Assembly: GCA_022614805.1 (NCBI GenBank) | Contig: JAKEHY010000023.1 | Span: 49,983-113,982, forward strand | Source of the DNA: Candidatus Zixiibacteriota bacterium | Lineage (GTDB): Bacteria; Zixibacteria; MSB-5A5; DSPP01 | Length of the DNA: 64,000 nucleotides | Direction: 5' to 3' | Shown here: positions 16,621 to 25,262 of the stretch, piece after piece | Layout: each line of letters begins with the position of its first letter | Numbering within the stretch: the first letter of the stretch is position 1 | Position numbers and translations under genes: made by a program | The notes under the pieces: model-generated | Databases searched by the model: none | What the model saw: only the letters and a program-made list of their open reading frames with translations | What the model was told of the DNA's origin: nothing

Positions 16621-17142
16621 TCAAGGTCGTCCATTGGTTTTTCGGAAGAAGGTTGCTCCGTAGAGCATCTTCGCCATCTCCGGGTCGGTTGACTTCCATA
16701 GCCCGGTGTTGTCTTCAACAATTAGTTCGTCCACCAATGGTTCCAGTTCTTTCAGCAATCCTACCGCCCGCGCGTGGGCAGTAAAACCTGTCTCCTCCAT
16801 GTAGGTTGGCAAAAAGCTGTGGCATCGCCAGTCATTTTCGCCAAACTTTCCGAAGATGAAAGTAAGCAGGGCGACGTCCCATTCCAAGTCAATGGCGACG
16901 CCCTTGAAGTAAGAGGGGACCTTACCATAAACCGAACCGCAACCTCTGCCCCATTTGTGGTAACAGCGTTTCAGACGGGAATAGACGTCCTCTTCGACCG
17001 AAGCCTGATTCTCGTCCCAACCCGGCTCAAATGGGAAGTCCGCCTTATAGGTTTTGTAATCTTCCTTCACGAAACGCTCGACTATCTTGTCTATCTTTTC
17101 CACGCTGTTCACGGATGCCCTATAATACAAAGACAGTTTCAT
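16621..17142 (-). CDS. Unknown-family paralogue A of three in tandem
   Basis: 173 residues. It shares with its two upstream neighbours the N-terminal LYYRASVNSVEKIDKI, a central Trp-Gly/Ala-Arg-x-Cys-x-x-x-Tyr segment, a strand ending FIFGKFGENDWRCHSFLPTY, and the C-terminal LLKELEPLVDELIVEDNTGLW. The family is not recognised. The conserved acidic, Cys and His residues could bind metal, but no known motif fits. It is the last gene of a minus-strand cluster starting near 19409. No clear ribosome-binding site precedes the ATG. Confidence 0.6.
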   Translation of the reverse strand: MKLSLYYRASVNSVEKIDKIVERFVKEDYKTYKADFPFEPGWDENQASVEEDVYSRLKRCYHKWGRGCGSVYGKVPSYFKGVAIDLEWDVALLTFIFGKFGENDWRCHSFLPTYMEETGFTAHARAVGLLKELEPLVDELIVEDNTGLWKSTDPEMAKMLYGATFFRKTNGRP

Positions 17143-17197
17143 GTGAATCGATTAGTAAATTTGATTGAGGCCTGATGCCTGCAAAGTTCCGAGCATG

Positions 17198-17698
17198 TTA
17201 TGAGGGCTTTGCTGGTTTTAATTCTCTCAAATGCTTAGGAGTCCACAAGCCGGTAGTCTCTTCAACGTCTAAGCTGTCCACGAGGGGTTCCAACTCTTTC
17301 AAAAAACTAATTGCCGTTTCGTGGGCCTTGTAGTTCGTCTCTGCCAAGTAGGTTGGCAGATAGTTGTGGCAACGCCATTCGGCCTCGGAAAACCTCCCAA
17401 AGACGAAACTCAGCGAACCCGCAATGGGGTCGAGGTCCAACACTATTCCCCTGAAATGGCTTGGCGTCCTCCGGTATATGTGGCGGCAAGCCCTGGCCCA
17501 CTCATGATAGACGTTGCGGATGCAGGACTCCCGGTCAGCGCCGACTATGGGAGTGGTGTACGTAATCAATTCCGGGTCAAAAGGGAAATCCACTTTGAGC
17601 GGGTTATAGCGCTCCTGGTCGAAGTGTTTGATTACGTCGTCTATCTTTGCGGGGTTTCTCACGAATGCTCGGTAATAGATTGAAGGTCTCATGATCAT
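17198..17698 (-). CDS. Unknown-family paralogue B of three in tandem
   Basis: 166 residues. Shared family features are IYYRAFVRNPAKIDDVIKHF at the N-terminus, HEWARACRHIYRR in the middle, SFVFGRFSEAEWRCHNYLPTY, and FLKELEPLVDSLDVEETTGLW at the C-terminus. It is closer to paralogue A than to C, because both keep the Thr-Gly-Leu-Trp end. Two ATG codons lie close together at the start (Met-Ile-Met). The repeated order A-B-C suggests tandem duplication followed by divergence. Function unknown. Confidence 0.6.
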   Translation of the reverse strand: MIMRPSIYYRAFVRNPAKIDDVIKHFDQERYNPLKVDFPFDPELITYTTPIVGADRESCIRNVYHEWARACRHIYRRTPSHFRGIVLDLDPIAGSLSFVFGRFSEAEWRCHNYLPTYLAETNYKAHETAISFLKELEPLVDSLDVEETTGLWTPKHLRELKPAKPS

Positions 17699-17740
17699 TA
17701 GCGGGAAGGGTTCGAGGCCAGGCAGGTGAGGCCGACAAAC

Positions 17741-18187
17741 TTAACCTACGAAACTGTACTTTGCGTCCAGTTCATCCACGAAGGCTTCGAGTTGCCTGAG
17801 GAGACCGATTACCTCATAGTTAACGGCCGGTTCTCCGATTCCCGTCTGATAGGGGAAATATCCGTGGCAGCGCCATTCATTGTCCGCAAATTTGCCGAAC
17901 ACGAAGGCCAGCTTTTTTGGTGTGCCGTCCGGTTCCAGTATGATCCCTTTGCAGTAATTGGGCGCTCGGCCCTGGTAAACCTGGCGGCAGGCCTTCGACC
18001 ATTCCAAAAGGCCCTGTTTGAGCTTTAATTCAAAACTCTTTCCGTCCGGTGCTTGGACGCCGTTATCCGATTGTTCAAGCGAAAGTGCGACTTTCGCCGG
18101 CTTGTAGCGTGGCTGGTCAAAGTATTTAATCATCTGGTCAATCTTGCCCTCGTCCTTCACCAAGGCCGTGTAGTAAACTCCTTCCAT
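17741..18187 (-). CDS. Unknown-family paralogue C of three in tandem
   Basis: 148 residues, the most diverged copy. It keeps VYYTALVKDEGKIDQMIKYF, EWSKACRQVYQG, AFVFGKFADNEWRCHGYFPY and LLRQLEAFVDELDAKY, but has lost the C-terminal TGLW extension. ATGAGGAGC stands close before the ATG and is a good Shine-Dalgarno sequence, unlike the other two copies. The invariant Phe-Gly-x-Phe ... Glu/Asp-Trp-Arg-Cys-His core across all three copies suggests it is the functional centre. Confidence 0.6.
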   Translation of the reverse strand: MEGVYYTALVKDEGKIDQMIKYFDQPRYKPAKVALSLEQSDNGVQAPDGKSFELKLKQGLLEWSKACRQVYQGRAPNYCKGIILEPDGTPKKLAFVFGKFADNEWRCHGYFPYQTGIGEPAVNYEVIGLLRQLEAFVDELDAKYSFVG

Positions 18188-18210
18188 AGCTCCTCATCAC
18201 CAATTTGCCG

Positions 18211-18621
18211 TCATTCTCCTCCGGTCAGCTCGTCAGCGGCATGGTTGAACAGTTTCGTCCGGTAGTCGATGGTTCCGCCGTCCGTGGATTGTTCCCGCCA
18301 GTAGTTGAGCATGACCTGGAGTTCCTTTTCAATCCTGTCCCGGTTCTGAATGAACCTGAGGTTGATTAGTCCGCCCTGCAGGATGGCAAGAGGGCAATAA
18401 TCAGGCTTTCGGTAGAAAGCCTCTTCGCAGGAAGGGCAGACCATGCAGCCGTGGCCTTGGTAGGCATTTTCACCGGCCCTTGGCCTGAATTGATTGATGA
18501 CGTTCCGGTATTTCTCATTCTCGGGTTCGTCATACCAGTCATGGGCATCACATAGTGTGAGCATTCCAGAGTTTTTCCCACAGCAGGGGCAAACCATTGA
18601 GGGGGCTTCATGTTCCACCAT
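18211..18621 (-). CDS. Hypothetical zinc-ribbon protein
   Basis: 136 residues with CPCCGKNSG near the N-terminus and CMVCPSCEEAFYRKPDYC in the middle, enough cysteines for two zinc sites. The C-terminal half is helical (RIEKELQVMLNYWREQ). No family is recognised. It lies between the 66-residue protein and paralogue C in the same minus-strand cluster. GTGAGGT lies next to the ATG, so the neighbouring GTG may be used instead. Confidence 0.55.
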   Translation of the reverse strand: MVEHEAPSMVCPCCGKNSGMLTLCDAHDWYDEPENEKYRNVINQFRPRAGENAYQGHGCMVCPSCEEAFYRKPDYCPLAILQGGLINLRFIQNRDRIEKELQVMLNYWREQSTDGGTIDYRTKLFNHAADELTGGE

Positions 18622-18624
18622 ACC

Positions 18625-18825
18625 TCACTCGAGCTTTGAGTTTTTAAGCCACTCTTGAATGTAATCGTCGACCTCGTGCTTGGAGTCGAATATCTTGGCT
18701 TCGTGGACCTTGTATCTTCTTCCCGTGAGTTCGACTTCCTTTGGGTCATCAACCGGATATATCACCTCAATCTGGTAGCGGCCTTCAGACAGTTCGTAAA
18801 ACGCCAGGGTAAACTTTTCTTTCAT
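18625..18825 (-). CDS. Small hypothetical protein, 66 residues
   Basis: A small acidic protein with predicted beta-beta-alpha character (FTLAFYELSEGRYQIEVIY ... DDYIQEWLKN). Only 3 bp separate it from the next gene, and 17 bp from the OB-fold gene upstream, so it is co-transcribed. Unrecognised. Confidence 0.45.
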   Translation of the reverse strand: MKEKFTLAFYELSEGRYQIEVIYPVDDPKEVELTGRRYKVHEAKIFDSKHEVDDYIQEWLKNSKLE

Positions 18826-18842
18826 TAAGGTCTCTCTTGCGC

Positions 18843-19409
18843 CTAAAACGGCAGGTCTTGTTCCTGGCCAGGGCCTGCCGGAGGGCCATCGGCCTGGCCT
18901 GACGTGGATTCTTCCGGGGTATCTGGCCCTTCCTTTTCCTTCCTTTTCTTCTTCCGGCCCAAGTTGAGCACGTATTTCTCGAAGGTCTTGGAGAGGTCAA
19001 TGGTGTATTTGGCCATGTCTTCCAAATCCATTTCTCCTTGGTTCGCTGCCGTGACTATGGAGGTGGCCGACCTTAGACAGCTAAGCCGGGCGATTTGGCG
19101 GTTCTTTCGGGTGTCGTATTCCAGAAAAGCGTCGATGTCGTCCTCGCTGGTCGGTGCGCCCTCCTTACCGTCCCCATTAGGCGGTCTCTCCTTGGCCGGT
19201 TCGATTAGTTCGATGTCCCTTAAGTTGGCGAATTTTCCGTTAATCTCGTAGGTGAATTGTATCTTGTCCCCCACGTGGTAGGTCTTAATGAACTCCTTGT
19301 CCCAGGCGCTGTAGATCTGCCCGTCGATGGTTACGGTCGCGTATCTCTTCCCTCTTCGGGAAAACTTTACCTCGATGTCCTCGATTTGCCCGATGACAAT
19401 GTCTTCCAT
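18843..19409 (-). CDS. OB-fold protein, probable single-stranded DNA-binding protein
   Basis: About 188 residues from ATG 19409. The N-terminal 70 residues look like an OB-fold (IGQIEDIEVKFSRRGKRYAT, then TIDGQIYSAWD, then GDKIQFTYEINGKFANLRDI). An acidic linker follows, then a helical segment (about 95-150) like the C-terminal region of phage and plasmid ssDNA-binding proteins, and a basic KKKRKEKE patch before the end. It leads the minus-strand cluster with the three paralogues. Binding to ssDNA is inferred from the fold-like pattern, not from a specific family match. Confidence 0.5.
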   Translation of the reverse strand: MEDIVIGQIEDIEVKFSRRGKRYATVTIDGQIYSAWDKEFIKTYHVGDKIQFTYEINGKFANLRDIELIEPAKERPPNGDGKEGAPTSEDDIDAFLEYDTRKNRQIARLSCLRSATSIVTAANQGEMDLEDMAKYTIDLSKTFEKYVLNLGRKKKRKEKEGPDTPEESTSGQADGPPAGPGQEQDLPF

Positions 19410-19449
19410 CAAACCACCCGTAGATGGTTTGAGAGGGGATTCTTAAAAG
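19410..19449 (-). promoter_or_regulatory. Promoter with palindromic operator candidate
   Basis: A perfect 7-bp inverted repeat, CAAACCA at 19410-19416 and TGGTTTG at 19425-19431, lies directly before the ATG at 19409. A TATA-like CTTTTAAG (minus strand) lies at 19442-19449. With initiation about 26 bp from that box, the palindrome would overlap the transcription start, a typical operator position. Confidence 0.4.
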
Positions 19450-19505
19450 GGTAGGTCGGGCGTATTGCGAATTGTGCCGGTCAGGCAGCGTTCAGATACG
19501 CCATG

Positions 19506-19931
19506 CTATCGACCGTAGAGGTCTGATAAGGATTCAACCCTAAATATCTTCTTTAGCGCCTGGGAAGTGGAGAGGAAGCAATGCTCGTTAAGGTAGAACT
19601 CCGACAACTGAATCCGGGTAAGCCGGCCAACTCCTCTTGCCGAATTCTCTATTGGTTTGATGGTCTTAACTTCTTTCAGCACGCCCCTGTTGGCCAAGTA
19701 CTTTAACTGCCCCCTAACCTTCCAGTAGCTTTCCGGGAGGCCGGAGCGGGCGAGCTGTCGGAGGTACCAGGTCACGGAGGGGCTGTTTGACACCAAGAAG
19801 CCGTTCTTTAACAGGACGTAGTTCTTCAATCCGAACAGCGCCAGATACGGCCTTAGCCGCGACCTTCTTGGCGACAAAACCCTTTCCAGATATTTCACCT
19901 GCGCTTCAAATTCTAACCGCTTCCAATTCAT
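19506..19931 (-). CDS. Hypothetical winged-helix-like protein
   Basis: About 141 residues from ATG 19931. It is basic and helical, with the pattern VRGQLKYLANRGVLKEVKTI that resembles the recognition helix and wing of a winged helix-turn-helix, and a C-terminal TSQALKKIFRVESLSDLYG. The fold is suggested by pattern only. It stands alone between the OB-fold cluster and the helicase operon, and could be the regulator of either. Confidence 0.45.
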   Translation of the reverse strand: MNWKRLEFEAQVKYLERVLSPRRSRLRPYLALFGLKNYVLLKNGFLVSNSPSVTWYLRQLARSGLPESYWKVRGQLKYLANRGVLKEVKTIKPIENSARGVGRLTRIQLSEFYLNEHCFLSTSQALKKIFRVESLSDLYGR

Positions 19932-20193
19932 GACTACACCAAGGGGGTCCCGCAATAGAGGCACAATTGTACGCCGTAAGCGAGGTCATCTCTCGACACT
20001 TCGTGCTTCACGAGACATAGAGGGCAAATCAATACGACCGATTGAACCTCCGAGCGGTAAATGCCCATATTTCCGGATTGAACTGGATGCGTATAAAAAC
20101 TTGGCATTCGCAGGTGCGAATTGTGCGCTTGGAGTTCGAAGTTGTAAGGCAGTCAATTGATTCTAAACCTGATTAGGAGACGCAGCGTTCGAT

Positions 20194-22257
20194 TCAAAAA
20201 CCGGGTAGCAGGAGCTGATTTGGGTCGTATCGTGCCTTTTTCCGGGTTCTCCTCGTGAGATAGCTGGCGGGATTGACGTAAAAGAGCTTGTTCTGGACTA
20301 TTTCTTCCTTTGGGGCCGGGACGTTGGATTTATTCAGCTTTGACCATACCTGCTCAACGCCGTCGATTTCCAGGCCTTCGAGAAGGGCCTTTGCCATCTC
20401 CGTGCTCACGTCTTCTCCGGCGGTCATTGCCAGCAGGCCCTCTTCCGAGAATTTGCCCTCTATGGCGAGGGAGGCCTCGAGCTTCGAGCCCATGAGCTGC
20501 AGGGCTTTCTCCTGCATGGTGGATTCGTAAAAAAGGTAATAGACCTTCACGTCTTTGTCCTGACCGATTCGCCACGACCTCCGCGAGGCCTGTCTCAAGG
20601 TGAAAACGCTGTATCCGGTCTGGTAAAACACCAAGGTCGGGAAATCGTAGAGGTCTAAGCCGGTCTGAACCAGCTTGGGGTTCGCCAGAACCACCTGAAC
20701 GCCGGATTTCACTTTATCGTGAATCCAATCCTCCCTTGCCTCCGGGTCCACGGAATACCTTAAAATGTCGGTATTGATGCCCTCGTCAAAGAGGAGCCGC
20801 TCAAGCCTTGAGGTTACGTCTTTTAGGCCGGTGTACTGGCAATAGGTAAAGACCTTCCTGCCTTGCGAAACCTCTCCTTTTACCAGGTCAATGAGCTTCC
20901 GCTCTTTGTTATAGACCTTGTCCTTGGGAAGGTTTATGGGGGTTGCCACGACCTTCTCGGTCTGAGGGAACAGTATCGGCCCGTTGTCAAACGGCCTGTC
21001 AGGATAGGCAAGCAGGGCGTTCAGGTAGGTGCTGAGCAGGGCCTTGCTTCCCCGGCTGAGGGCGGACTTAACGGCTGCGGACAGCGTGTCTTGAAGCGCT
21101 CCGTAAGCATCCTGAAGCTCCTCGTCCATGCTGATCCGGATGACCTCCTCTGAAATCGGGGGCAGGTCTGGGGCAATGTCTTCCAGGGACAAAAACACGG
21201 TTTTGTCAAGCAGGTGTTTTGAGAATATCATGGGGGAGATGCCCGGCTTGCGCTTCAGGATTGAATATTTTCTCTTCCCTTTCGAACAGAGGTTGTCCTC
21301 TGGACGGGACTTGGTAATCCTCTCCAGCACCCCGTATTTTGCCATCCATTTGGAAACCTCCTCGTACTCGATGTCCTCCCGTTTGATGGTGTGTGGGGAA
21401 AGTCGGTAAAGTACGTAGTAGATGTCATCGGCATATCCCCCAAGCAGGGTCCCGGTAAGCGCTACCGTTTTACCGCAGGCGCTTGACAAAGCCCCGAAAG
21501 AATTTCCCTGAGCACTTGCGCCACCCTTCAGCTCGTGCACCTCGTCGGCAACGAAGAAGTCGAAATAGCCCTTAAGGTATTTCTTTATGTAATCAGACAG
21601 CGCGTATCTCCTCATCTTGCACCCGTCCGCCTCCCACAGAGGGGCATCGCATGCGGGACACCATCTCTTGCTGCTTTTAAAGTACTCTTCTGTTGCCGGC
21701 GTTTCGTCCTTGTCAAGAATTTGACCAAAGCAGTCCGGGCAGTGGTAATTGCCGTTTTTGCTGAGAACGGCGGGTTTCCAAGCGTAACCGAGCTTGGCCC
21801 TGTCCTTGCTCACGATGACGTATTCGGGATGGTCCGGCTGATTCGTATCCAGAGAGAGGAGGTCCTTTAAATGTCGCACGATGTTTGCCTCTGCGTCGGG
21901 AATCGTCTCCAGAATCTCCCGCTGCCATTTCTTCACCAGGTGGCCCGGGCACATGACCAGAGTCCTCGCGGGTCTTCCGTCGTTGTTATAGACGTAGGGG
22001 ACGGAGGCCCCTATGAGGGACTTGCCGCAGCCCATCTCGCCTACCACGATAGCCGAATCGTAATCCCGGAGAAGATTTGAAAGCCCCATGATGGCGTCAC
22101 CTTGGGCCTGGTATGGTTTCCTCAAGAGCGTGTGCAGTTTCCCGTCCCACTTGTCTCCGGGGTTGAAAATGGGTTCAGCGGTTTGTTTAATCTTTTCGAC
22201 AAGCGTGGCTCCGTACGTCCTCAAATAGTCCGTCACGTCCTTTATTTCACCGAGCAT
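20194..22257 (-). CDS. SNF2-like SF2 helicase with inserted zinc ribbon
   Basis: 687 residues. Walker A GEMGCGKS at 73-80, the DEVH box in FFVADEVHELKGG (about 242), motif III ALTGTLLGG, and C-terminal motifs V/VI (VQTGLDL, RQASRRSWRIGQDKDVKVYY) place it in the SNF2/SWI group of SF2 ATPases. An insertion between the motifs has two Cys-x2-Cys pairs (CPDC and CPAC), a zinc ribbon. It is the last gene of a tight operon after the DUF6094 methyltransferase and an unknown 185-residue protein. Likely a DNA translocase acting with the methyltransferase. Confidence 0.85.
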   Translation of the reverse strand: MLGEIKDVTDYLRTYGATLVEKIKQTAEPIFNPGDKWDGKLHTLLRKPYQAQGDAIMGLSNLLRDYDSAIVVGEMGCGKSLIGASVPYVYNNDGRPARTLVMCPGHLVKKWQREILETIPDAEANIVRHLKDLLSLDTNQPDHPEYVIVSKDRAKLGYAWKPAVLSKNGNYHCPDCFGQILDKDETPATEEYFKSSKRWCPACDAPLWEADGCKMRRYALSDYIKKYLKGYFDFFVADEVHELKGGASAQGNSFGALSSACGKTVALTGTLLGGYADDIYYVLYRLSPHTIKREDIEYEEVSKWMAKYGVLERITKSRPEDNLCSKGKRKYSILKRKPGISPMIFSKHLLDKTVFLSLEDIAPDLPPISEEVIRISMDEELQDAYGALQDTLSAAVKSALSRGSKALLSTYLNALLAYPDRPFDNGPILFPQTEKVVATPINLPKDKVYNKERKLIDLVKGEVSQGRKVFTYCQYTGLKDVTSRLERLLFDEGINTDILRYSVDPEAREDWIHDKVKSGVQVVLANPKLVQTGLDLYDFPTLVFYQTGYSVFTLRQASRRSWRIGQDKDVKVYYLFYESTMQEKALQLMGSKLEASLAIEGKFSEEGLLAMTAGEDVSTEMAKALLEGLEIDGVEQVWSKLNKSNVPAPKEEIVQNKLFYVNPASYLTRRTRKKARYDPNQLLLPGF

Positions 22258-22265
22258 TCAAACCC

Positions 22266-22823
22266 CTAAAACTCTATTTCGCCATTCCTGATCCCTTCCG
22301 AGATGAAGGCATCCAGCTCCTCCTCCCTGACGGAAAGCCTTATCACCCTCCTGGAGCCCAAAAGCTCGTCCAGGCACTTTTCCCGACGAATTTTCCCGTA
22401 TAGCCACTCAGACCACTCCGGAATCAAGGGAACCGAGTAATCCCCCCTGACGGAATTGTAGACCAGTGCCGGCGCGTCTTCATCCCTGTCAACGTAAAGC
22501 AGTTTATCTCCATTGTAAGAGGCCTTAAAGAAAACGTCTGCAAGCACGATTTGATGCAGGAGGTTGTTTCCCAACGTGGTACCGAGGATTCGGTATCGAT
22601 GGGAGAAGTCCTGCCGGACCGACGTGTTCTTGCGCCCGATTATCCGGATTTCCCTGCCGGTGACCAGAGCCGCCGTTATCGCCTTGACCTTAGCCTCATA
22701 ACCGGCAACGGACATCAGATAAAGGCGGGACTCTTGGTCATAAGCGTATCCGTCCGTGTAAGCCTCGACATCCACCCCCTTCCAGTGCTCGGCATACTTT
22801 ACCTTCTCGAGCATGAACATCAC
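22266..22823 (-). CDS. Unknown protein between DUF6094 methyltransferase and helicase
   Basis: 185 residues, not recognised. It contains the hydrophobic-basic segment EIRIIGRKNTSVRQDFSHRY and a C-terminal acidic end. It overlaps the methyltransferase gene by 4 bp and the helicase starts 8 bp after its stop, so the three are one operon. The tight linkage suggests a subunit or adaptor of the methyltransferase-helicase pair. Confidence 0.6.
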   Translation of the reverse strand: MMFMLEKVKYAEHWKGVDVEAYTDGYAYDQESRLYLMSVAGYEAKVKAITAALVTGREIRIIGRKNTSVRQDFSHRYRILGTTLGNNLLHQIVLADVFFKASYNGDKLLYVDRDEDAPALVYNSVRGDYSVPLIPEWSEWLYGKIRREKCLDELLGSRRVIRLSVREEELDAFISEGIRNGEIEF

Positions 22824-23842
22824 ATTAGGGTCAGAATGTCTCCATCTCTCTTCAGGACCTTAATGGACACCTTGTAACTCTCGACCTCCCGTTCGACCAA
22901 CGTGTTCCCCTCGTACTCCTCGAACTTGGAGCTGACCTTTTCCACTTTGCCCCTCACGATGTGCTTGTCCGGGCCGTCGGCGACCACGCCGTCAAGGCAT
23001 CCGTTGGCAAGGAGCAATCCGATGTGGCCCCTGTGCAGGGGGAGGGGAGGCCGGCCCATGTAGCCGTCCGTTGCTTCGGCGTTTTCAATCATTTTCTTCC
23101 ACAGGATTGAAGATTCCAGTTCCCTCTCCAACTCCTCCTCGTCAATCAGGGAGGAGCGAAACAACTGAACCGGACCTGAAGGGGGAAGTTTGTAAATTGG
23201 TTCGTCCAAATACGGAATTTCCGGGAGTGCACGGCCTGGAATGGCTCGCAATCTTTCATATTCATCATCGTCCAGAGCCGCTTCCTGTTTTTTGGTTCCG
23301 AACAGAACGATTTGTCCGAAGGTCTCATACTCCTCGTCCGGGAATCGGAACACGTTGAACTTCTCGATTCGATAGGAGAGTATCTTGGCAACGTCATCGT
23401 TGAGCCGTTCCTGAGGAATCAGGTAAACCATCAGGCCAGCCGGCTGGAGATATTTCACGGTGCTTTTGAGGAAAGTTTTCTCTTTCCTTTCTCCCGCATT
23501 GACGCTATCCCAATCGTAAGGTGGATTCAGGTAAAGGCAGGCAAAGGCGCCGTTGCTGATTCTGGCATCCTCGTAACTGCCTCGGATGACGTGGTCGAGA
23601 TTCTTCTTTGCTCGTTTTGCCCTGTGCTGGTCCAACTCGATGCCATAAGTTGTTGCCTTGGCGTCACCCTTCAGTTTTTTCAGTGCCAACCCTTCCCCAC
23701 AGCAGGGGTCTAAAAGATTTACGTTGTCGTCGGGAAAACCGATGTAAGACCTTATTCTTTCAACCACCGTTTTGGGCGTCGGGTAATAGCCCATCTTGAT
23801 TGCTGCTTCGGGTCTCATGCTGATTGAATCAGCCAAAAGCAT
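22820..23842 (-). CDS. DUF6094-type SAM-dependent DNA methyltransferase
   Basis: 340 residues. N-terminal GYYPTPKTVVERI, motif I LLDPCCGEGLAL at 43-54, and catalytic motif IV LYLNPPYDWD (NPPY at 106-109) show an N6-adenine-type DNA methyltransferase of the group annotated DUF6094. The C-terminal region (LPLHRGHIGLLLANGCLDG) is typical of these proteins in integrative elements. It could modify element DNA or protect it from restriction. It starts the operon with the 185-residue protein and SNF2-like helicase. The ATG at 23818 is an alternative start. Confidence 0.8.
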   Translation of the reverse strand: MLLADSISMRPEAAIKMGYYPTPKTVVERIRSYIGFPDDNVNLLDPCCGEGLALKKLKGDAKATTYGIELDQHRAKRAKKNLDHVIRGSYEDARISNGAFACLYLNPPYDWDSVNAGERKEKTFLKSTVKYLQPAGLMVYLIPQERLNDDVAKILSYRIEKFNVFRFPDEEYETFGQIVLFGTKKQEAALDDDEYERLRAIPGRALPEIPYLDEPIYKLPPSGPVQLFRSSLIDEEELERELESSILWKKMIENAEATDGYMGRPPLPLHRGHIGLLLANGCLDGVVADGPDKHIVRGKVEKVSSKFEEYEGNTLVEREVESYKVSIKVLKRDGDILTLM

Positions 23843-24005
23843 AGTTATCGTTACTAAAAGAGCGTGCCGTTTATGCTGGAAGGGTTGGGTGGTAGCCGAG
23901 TTCTTGTCGAATACAAGAAGAATAGTTGGTAGTTAAGGGGAAGGCCTGCTAAGGGAGAAGAAAGCTAAACAGATTGCCCGAGAACGATGCGGGTTGTACC
24001 TTCGT

Positions 24006-25232
24006 TTACGAAAGAACGGACTGCAACTGCTTTAAGCGCTTTTGGAATTCGGGATCAGAGTCCTTCAATTCCTGGAGCCGTGTCTGAATAACCTTGTCCT
24101 TTAACCCCACCGTCATCAACTCGTCAAACGCCTGCCTCTTGGAATCGAGGTCGAGAAGGGTCTTCAATTCCAGAGCCGAGGCGCATTTGCCGCAAAAAGA
24201 AAAGTCGGGAGGGTTTATCCATTCGCACTTTTCGCATTTTTTGGGTTTGAGGACGGCCTCCGGAGATTTGTCCTTCTCCCTCAAGCCGTAAAGGCCAAGA
24301 ATCGCATTATCCACGTCCCTCCCTGAAAGGTGAACGTAGATAGACGCCATGTCGGAACCCTGAGTCCATCCAAAGAATTCTTTCATCTGGGCCTCGGTTA
24401 AATACTGTGCTAACTGAGTTGCCCTACTGTGTCTAAAAAGGTGGGGATGAATCCGCTTCCGAATTCCGGCTTTCCGGCCCGCGGACTTTAAAACCTTGAG
24501 TGCTCCGCTGTAGCCGATAAACTCAAACTGTTTGTTTCTACCATCCTTGAGCCAAAGCGGAAAATCGGGGTTTTTGGAAGCCGGATGCATTTGAAGCCAG
24601 TTAACGAGCGCCGGACAGGAGGCTATTAAGCGGACTCGGCGCATACCGGTTTTGCCAGAAACGATGATGAAAGCACCATACTTGTCAAATTGAACGTGCT
24701 TTACTTTCAATGTCAGGATTTCGCCTATTCTGCAGCCGCTCTCGTAAAGGACATGTATTAGCGCCCGGTCTCGGGAGTGGCCGGCAGCTTGAATCATTCG
24801 CTTTACCTCTTCCTCGGTCAATAACTCATCGGGTAGCAGGTGACTGTTATTTTTTCGCGTCGTTTTAATCCAGCGAACCTCTTCAGGATACGTGTCGCCA
24901 CCCCTCAGCCATCTGAAAAACCTCTTCAGGGTTATGCGGTAATCCCTTTTAGTCCATTCGGAATGGTCGCTCCTTTCTAAGCGGGTTAAATACCTTATGA
25001 GGTCATCTTTTACAAGCTTGTCAAAATCTTTGCCAGTTTCTTGGGCGATGCGAAACAGAATCGTAACGTATTTAATGATTCTGACCTGGCTCAACCCTTC
25101 GCTAAAGCACGCATCGTGATACCTTAGAATCAGCATTTTATTCTCGGCCGAAAGGTTCGGGGAACTTCTAACTCGCCCTAATAACGCCTCAATTTGTTTC
25201 TCGTAATTCTTCAGCTGGATCTCGTCTTTCAC
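24006..25232 (-). CDS. Archaeal-type tyrosine recombinase with C-terminal zinc ribbon
   Basis: 408 residues from a GTG start. SAM-like N-terminal core-binding domain (1-110), then the catalytic domain: Arg in YESGCRIGEILTL, His-x-x-Arg in HPHLFRHSRATQ, and the nucleophile Tyr in ASIYVHLSGRDVDNAI. The motif around the Tyr and the zinc ribbon CEKCEWINPPDFSFCGKC are typical of archaeal chromosome, plasmid and virus integrases. It is distinct from the integrase at the element's right end. It could resolve replicon dimers, or be the integrase of a formerly separate element now nested here. It sits next to the Orc1/Cdc6-like gene. Confidence 0.85.
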   Translation of the reverse strand: MKDEIQLKNYEKQIEALLGRVRSSPNLSAENKMLILRYHDACFSEGLSQVRIIKYVTILFRIAQETGKDFDKLVKDDLIRYLTRLERSDHSEWTKRDYRITLKRFFRWLRGGDTYPEEVRWIKTTRKNNSHLLPDELLTEEEVKRMIQAAGHSRDRALIHVLYESGCRIGEILTLKVKHVQFDKYGAFIIVSGKTGMRRVRLIASCPALVNWLQMHPASKNPDFPLWLKDGRNKQFEFIGYSGALKVLKSAGRKAGIRKRIHPHLFRHSRATQLAQYLTEAQMKEFFGWTQGSDMASIYVHLSGRDVDNAILGLYGLREKDKSPEAVLKPKKCEKCEWINPPDFSFCGKCASALELKTLLDLDSKRQAFDELMTVGLKDKVIQTRLQELKDSDPEFQKRLKQLQSVLS

Positions 25233-25253
25233 CTACATTATTTCGCGCAAGGG

Positions 25254-25262
25254 CTTATAAAG
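25254..25262 (-). promoter_or_regulatory. TATA-like box for the zinc-ribbon recombinase
   Basis: On the minus strand the sequence CTTTATAAG is centred 26 bp before the GTG start at 25232. No Shine-Dalgarno sequence is seen. The spacing matches a leaderless archaeal-type promoter. Confidence 0.4.

Noticed and set aside
24006..25232. Zinc-ribbon recombinase as the integrase that made the tRNA-Thr junctions
   Set aside because: It is internal and far from both junctions, while the integrase at 58995-60164 overlaps the rebuilt tRNA and carries the arm-type repeats.
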